Of a stretch of 64,000 nucleotides of DNA, positions 60,661 through 64,000 are shown piece after piece. Position 1 is the first letter of the stretch. Every line of letters starts with the position of its first letter. The position numbers and the translations under genes are program-made. The stretch spans positions 25,881 to 89,880 of the forward strand of contig NZ_ALPT02000005.1 of the NCBI RefSeq assembly GCF_000292245.2, given 5' to 3'. The notes under the pieces are model-generated. The model made no database searches. It had not been told where the DNA came from and saw only the letters and a program-made list of their open reading frames with translations. The stretch is from Alkalihalobacillus alcalophilus ATCC 27647 = CGMCC 1.3604 (GTDB lineage: Bacteria; Bacillota; Bacilli; Bacillales; Bacillaceae_D).

Positions 60661-61164
60661 TTACGCTTTTATCATTTGATCTAATCGGTATCCAGCAATC
60701 TTGCATACTTCCTTTAAAGCTTTCTCTTTTTCCTTATCATAGGAATGCTCTACCCTTTTTTGCATCTGTTCTTTAATGCTTTCCTTTGTGTGTTCCTTTA
60801 CCGCTATAATAAACGGAAAGCCAAACCTCTGCCTATATCGCTGATTTAAAGCAAAGAAGGACTCATACTCTTCCTTAGATAAAACATTTAAACCAACTGA
60901 TTGTTGCTCCTTTACGGAATGTTCGGTCATTTCTAATTTTGCCCCTAAATCCGGATGGGCTCTTAATAAAAGTAGTTGCTCCTGTTCCGAAGCCTGAAAG
61001 ACCGTGCTCGTAAAAAGTTCTTTTAATTGGTCTATCCCCTTCAACTCTACAAATCCATACGTTTTTTCAGCTACCCATGGTGAATCTTCAAATACATGAC
61101 CGATCTTTTCGATAAAATCTTCTTTTGACATTTGCTTGACTTCTTCTATTAAATAGTTGTGCAT
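60661..61164 (-). CDS. OHCU decarboxylase (UraD), stand-alone
   Basis: A 167-residue protein. Conserved blocks are FEDSPWVAEKTYGF, LLRAHPDLGAKLE with the catalytic histidine, and YESFFALNQRYRQRFGFPFI-type sequence with the substrate Glu/Arg. It converts OHCU to (S)-allantoin. In B. subtilis the same activity is the N-terminal half of PucL, fused to uricase; here the protein ends without a uricase domain, and no uricase gene is in the window. The ATG at 61164 follows GGAGGG. It heads an operon with HIU hydrolase. Confidence 0.92.
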   Translation of the reverse strand: MHNYLIEEVKQMSKEDFIEKIGHVFEDSPWVAEKTYGFVELKGIDQLKELFTSTVFQASEQEQLLLLRAHPDLGAKLEMTEHSVKEQQSVGLNVLSKEEYESFFALNQRYRQRFGFPFIIAVKEHTKESIKEQMQKRVEHSYDKEKEKALKEVCKIAGYRLDQMIKA

Positions 61165-61214
61165 CTACATCCCTCCACATGTTAATAGCGATTCTCTTTG
61201 CTATTATTTGAGAC

Positions 61215-61224
61215 ATAACCAAAA
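61215..61224 (-). promoter_or_regulatory. PucR-box-like site upstream of OHCU decarboxylase
   Basis: On the minus strand TTTTGGTTAT matches seven of eight bases of the PucR-box core TTGGTTAA. It is about 50 bases before the start codon, in the divergent gap with pucR. Confidence 0.4.
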
Positions 61225-61458
61225 TTCAATCTGATAGGAAGCAAACGATCTCAAGGCGGAAATGAACTAGTTATTATAACTAAAAAACTCAAACTCTTTG
61301 ACCCATATGATTGAATTTTTTAATAGACACTCTTTATTTTGGACGTTTTAAACAATGATTGGATCTTTTTTGTAAGATTATATCTCAAAAAAGTATATGT
61401 AAAGCTCTACTTTCTGTAAATTATAATTAAAAGGGATGCCATACGGGGTGAGAATAAA

Positions 61459-63114
61459 ATGAAGCTAATGGAAATATTAGAGCTTGCAACATTTAAACAA
61501 TCAAAAATTGTCGCTGGGGAAGATGGTCTAAAACGTCATGTTCAATCTGTTAATTTAATGGATGCACCAGATATTATTCATTACTTAAATAAAGATCAGC
61601 TTCTCCTCACGACAGCTTATTCTTTACAAAATCAAGAGGAACTTTATACACTAGTTGAGCAAATGGCCGAAAAGGGCTGTGCCGGCTTAGGATTAAAAAC
61701 AAAACGATATATCGAAAAAATTCCCGATAAGATTCTAGAGCTAGCCAATGAGTTCGACTTTCCAATCATTGAACTTTCACTTGATTACTCCTTAGGTGAG
61801 ATGTTAAATGAAGCATTAGGTTACATTTTGAAAGAACAAACGTCTGATCTTCACTATGCTTTAACGATCCACCGAGAATTTACTGACATTATTTTATCAG
61901 GTGGTGGATTTAACGCCATTGTTGAACGGCTTTCTCAATTGTTAGAGTTACCAGTCGTTTTACTTAATGATCGCCTCGATATTATGACAGCCTCAGCAAC
62001 TGCTGATAAAGATTCATTTTTTGACGTCTATTGGTATGTTCATGAGCTCATCCACGACAAGGAGTATTTAAGCTATCAACAATTAACATTACCACACGAT
62101 AAAGATGAACATTTATATGAAAATTTTATTCTTTACCCCATTATCGCTTCGACTCAGCAAAAGGGTTATTTAATTATTTTAGGAGGCTCTCCTCGTCAGC
62201 CCTCCCCTTTTATACTAGCTGTTGAACAATCAGCAAATGTGATCTCATTTGAATTTATGAAGCTATATGCCATTGAGCAACAGGAAAGACGAATAAAACA
62301 TGAGTTTTTTACTGATTTAGTTGATGGAGCAATCACCACAAAAGAAGAATTATTAAATCGCGGTAAAGCCTTTGGTTTAGAACGCTTTCACCAATATGTT
62401 TGCATTGCATGTAAAATGGATTCAGATTCAACCATGCAAACAACAGCCTTCCCTTTAAAAGAAGAAAAGAAACTAAGATTAAAACGAGAGCGTACATATG
62501 AGCTACTCGAATCGTTACTTCTTAACCACTATTCGGAATGTGTACTATTTACAAAAGGCGACCTATTTACACTGATTGTAGGCTTTGATTTTTATAGTGA
62601 AACAATTGAAGCACAATTAATCGATATTCTGAACAACATCCAATCAGACTTACAGCAGATGCTTGATATTACGCTCTCTTTTGGGATAAGTAATAACAAT
62701 GAAAACTTGTTAGAGATTCCAGGAACCTTTCAAGAAGCAGTTGAAGCCTTACGTTCTGGTTTTCGTGAAAATCAACAATCCTTTATTAAAATGTATCGTA
62801 CGAAAGAATTAACTGAAATATTGAAAACGATCCCAATTCAAAAACTTAAAGATTATTATTTAACAGCATTAAAAGAGTTGGCCGATCCAGATGATAAAGA
62901 AAAGGAAGACTTAGTTCTAACATTAATGACTTTCCTTAGTAACCATTGTCAAATATCTGACACAGCGAAAAGTATGTTTGTCCATCGTAACACCGTCATA
63001 TATCGAATCAAAAAATGCGAAGAAATTCTCGGTACTAATTTAAAAAATCCCGATGAAACACTTAAATTACGACTTGCTCTATTCGTCAAACCTTTAATAG
63101 AACGTTATATTTAA
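61459..63114 (+). CDS. pucR: PucR-family transcriptional regulator of purine catabolism
   Basis: A 551-residue regulator. The N-terminal PucR domain (about 1-130) contains VQSVNLMDAPDIIHYLNKDQ and LLLTTAYSL. A central region of GGDEF-like fold follows (SFGISNN near residue 410), and the C-terminal PucR-type HTH_30 domain has FLSNHCQISDTAKSMFVHRN and TVIYRIKKCEEILG. B. subtilis PucR (531 residues) senses ureides and activates or represses the puc genes. It is divergent from the OHCU decarboxylase operon. The ATG at 61459 follows GGGGTGAG. Confidence 0.92.
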   Translation: MKLMEILELATFKQSKIVAGEDGLKRHVQSVNLMDAPDIIHYLNKDQLLLTTAYSLQNQEELYTLVEQMAEKGCAGLGLKTKRYIEKIPDKILELANEFDFPIIELSLDYSLGEMLNEALGYILKEQTSDLHYALTIHREFTDIILSGGGFNAIVERLSQLLELPVVLLNDRLDIMTASATADKDSFFDVYWYVHELIHDKEYLSYQQLTLPHDKDEHLYENFILYPIIASTQQKGYLIILGGSPRQPSPFILAVEQSANVISFEFMKLYAIEQQERRIKHEFFTDLVDGAITTKEELLNRGKAFGLERFHQYVCIACKMDSDSTMQTTAFPLKEEKKLRLKRERTYELLESLLLNHYSECVLFTKGDLFTLIVGFDFYSETIEAQLIDILNNIQSDLQQMLDITLSFGISNNNENLLEIPGTFQEAVEALRSGFRENQQSFIKMYRTKELTEILKTIPIQKLKDYYLTALKELADPDDKEKEDLVLTLMTFLSNHCQISDTAKSMFVHRNTVIYRIKKCEEILGTNLKNPDETLKLRLALFVKPLIERYI

Positions 63115-63164
63115 GTCTGATAGGTGATAATCACTAGTAGAAGTCGTTGAACAGTTAAAATAGA

Positions 63165-63206
63165 AGCAGATGGAAAAGTTATAACAGCTTTTATATCTGC
63201 TTTTTA
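63165..63206 (+). terminator. Terminator of pucR
   Basis: AGCAGAT/ATCTGCT with an inner GAAAAG/CTTTT pairing, followed by TTTTTATT, about 50 bases after the pucR stop. Confidence 0.75.
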
Positions 63207-63262
63207 TTATCATTTTATTTGCACCGTAATTACACCTGTGCTCGTTTTTATTACTATTCTGT
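63205..63262 (+). repeat. Possible single degenerate copy of the 51-bp repeat
   Basis: TTATTTGCACCGTAATTACA followed by GCTCGTTTTTATTACTAT aligns with the locus-1 unit TTATTCGCACCCTAATTT...GCTCGGCTTTTCATTACTTAT with several mismatches. One copy only, directly after the pucR terminator. Confidence 0.4.
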
Positions 63263-63379
63263 AAATCGATATATCCACTACCTTTAAAATCTGATAAGAT
63301 ATATAAAATTAACGATTTGCATCTATTTACTTCTAATCTCTTAACTTACCTACTATTAAAATCAATTGAGGTGGATATA

Positions 63380-63886
63380 ATGAGTCAACAGTTTCATTTT
63401 GTCGATGCGACTAGAGCTGATCTAGAAGCCATTGTCGACATTTATAATTCAACAATTTCCAGTCGTATGGTAACAGCAGATCTAACCCCTGTATCTGTCG
63501 AAAGCAAAGTCGTTTGGTTTGAGGAGCATCATCCCAAAACAAGACCGCTGTGGGTCATCAAAGATAATGATAAAATTTGTGGTTGGATTAGCTTTCAGTC
63601 CTTTTACGGTCGACCAGCCTATCAAAAAACCGCTGAAATTAGCATTTATTTAGATCCTGACTATCGTGGTCATGGATTAGGAAAACTGGGATTACAATAT
63701 GCAATTGAAGCGGCTCCTACACTTCAAATTCAAACAATTCTTGGTTTCATTTTCGGCCATAACGAACCAAGTATAAAACTGTTTAAAAAGTTTGGATTTG
63801 AACAATGGGCCGATTTACCAAAAGTAGCCGAATTGGATGGAATTGAACGCGACTTGATTATCTTAGGGAAACGACTTAAAGATTAA
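63380..63886 (+). CDS. GNAT acetyltransferase, phosphinothricin N-acetyltransferase-like
   Basis: A 168-residue N-acetyltransferase. The block IVDIYNSTISSRMVTADLTPV near the N-terminus, then AEISIYLDPDYRGHGLGKLG with the acetyl-CoA loop RGHGLG, and NEPSIKLFKKFGFEQWADLP are typical of the pat/bar subgroup (B. subtilis YwnH type), which acetylates amino-acid analogues such as methionine sulfoximine. The frame is open to 63317, but GAGGTGG precedes the ATG at 63380, which gives the family N-terminus. Monocistronic with its own terminator. Confidence 0.85.
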   Translation: MSQQFHFVDATRADLEAIVDIYNSTISSRMVTADLTPVSVESKVVWFEEHHPKTRPLWVIKDNDKICGWISFQSFYGRPAYQKTAEISIYLDPDYRGHGLGKLGLQYAIEAAPTLQIQTILGFIFGHNEPSIKLFKKFGFEQWADLPKVAELDGIERDLIILGKRLKD

Positions 63887-63925
63887 TTATCACTAGCATA
63901 TGAGTAATACCCATCACAAAACAAT

Positions 63926-63972
63926 AAAAAACTCCAATTTGAACGAAGCTGTTCAAATTGGAGTTTTTTTAT
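63926..63972. terminator. Bidirectional terminator after the GNAT gene
   Basis: AAAAACTCCAATTTGAAC/GTTCAAATTGGAGTTTTT, an 18-bp perfect stem with a 6-base loop and T-run. Confidence 0.95.
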
Positions 63973-64000
63973 TTAACTAGTAATTATTCCTGTTCTATAT

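Overview
The window is a chromosomal segment of a low-GC Gram-positive bacterium of the Bacillaceae. The left third carries the same 'yt' genes as the leuS-metK region of Bacillus subtilis (ytzG, ytgP, ytfP, leuS, yttB, ytqA, ytqB, ytiB, ytpB, ytpA, ytoA, metK, ytmA, ytlA/C/D, ytkD). Strong AGGAGG-type ribosome binding sites, frequent TTG/GTG starts, a leucine T-box and a SAM-I riboswitch all fit. Repeat content and divergence from B. subtilis suggest one of the environmental or alkaliphilic genera, but I cannot name a species. No rRNA, tRNA, prophage, transposase or CRISPR array was seen.

Layout. 1-6.9 kb (minus): partial rRNA pseudouridine synthase, an NAD(P)-binding protein, two adjacent SEDS glycosyltransferases (RodA-like, FtsW-like), a MurJ-type flippase, YugU and a CwlD-like amidase, so mostly cell-wall functions. 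7-21 kb: YtfP, leuS with a T-box leader, an MFS pump, the tRNA wobble-uridine pair ytqA/ytqB, a beta- and a gamma-type carbonic anhydrase (homologue), the terpenoid/lipid genes ytpB/ytpA, and metK under a SAM riboswitch. 21-25 kb: ytmA, a thiamine-precursor-type ABC transporter, and the Nudix hydrolase ytkD. 25-34 kb: an MFS transporter, a YwpF-like protein, a PatB-like C-S lyase, a 2-hydroxyacid dehydrogenase, the ABC-F protein YfmM and the deoxynucleoside kinases dgk/dck. 34-40 kb: an aldo-keto reductase, a glycine betaine importer opuA with a divergent GbsR-type regulator, and a membrane-anchored Mrr-like nuclease. 40-44.6 kb: an SDR/QueA-like/VOC operon and a two-component system followed by a 29-residue membrane microprotein. 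44.7-49.5 kb: an RpiR-regulated sugar-acid operon (GntP permease, 3-hydroxyacid dehydrogenase, DUF1537 kinase). 50-63 kb: purine/allantoin catabolism (allantoinase, allantoate amidohydrolase, PucG, HIU hydrolase, OHCU decarboxylase, PucR) interrupted by a broken Mrr-like gene, a repeat array and an ABC-2 exporter.

Intergenic space is unusually rich in repeats. Two arrays of 51-bp units, 44 kb apart, share a core and the same 17-codon phase. A family of hairpin elements ends directly at the ribosome binding sites of leuS and dgk. There are also 61-bp and 119-bp tandem hairpin units, and MITE-like elements with CACTGAAAAA ends. Three genes show frame breaks at or near A-runs: opuAC, the ABC-2 permease (exactly at a dnaX-type A_AAA_AAG site) and the Mrr-like remnant. 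These are either sequence errors or slippage sites.

The purine genes cover HIU to ureidoglycine without a uricase in view. The sugar-acid operon lacks an aldolase. Both pathways must be completed elsewhere in the genome. All functional statements rest on recognised motifs and remembered family sequences; no search was run.
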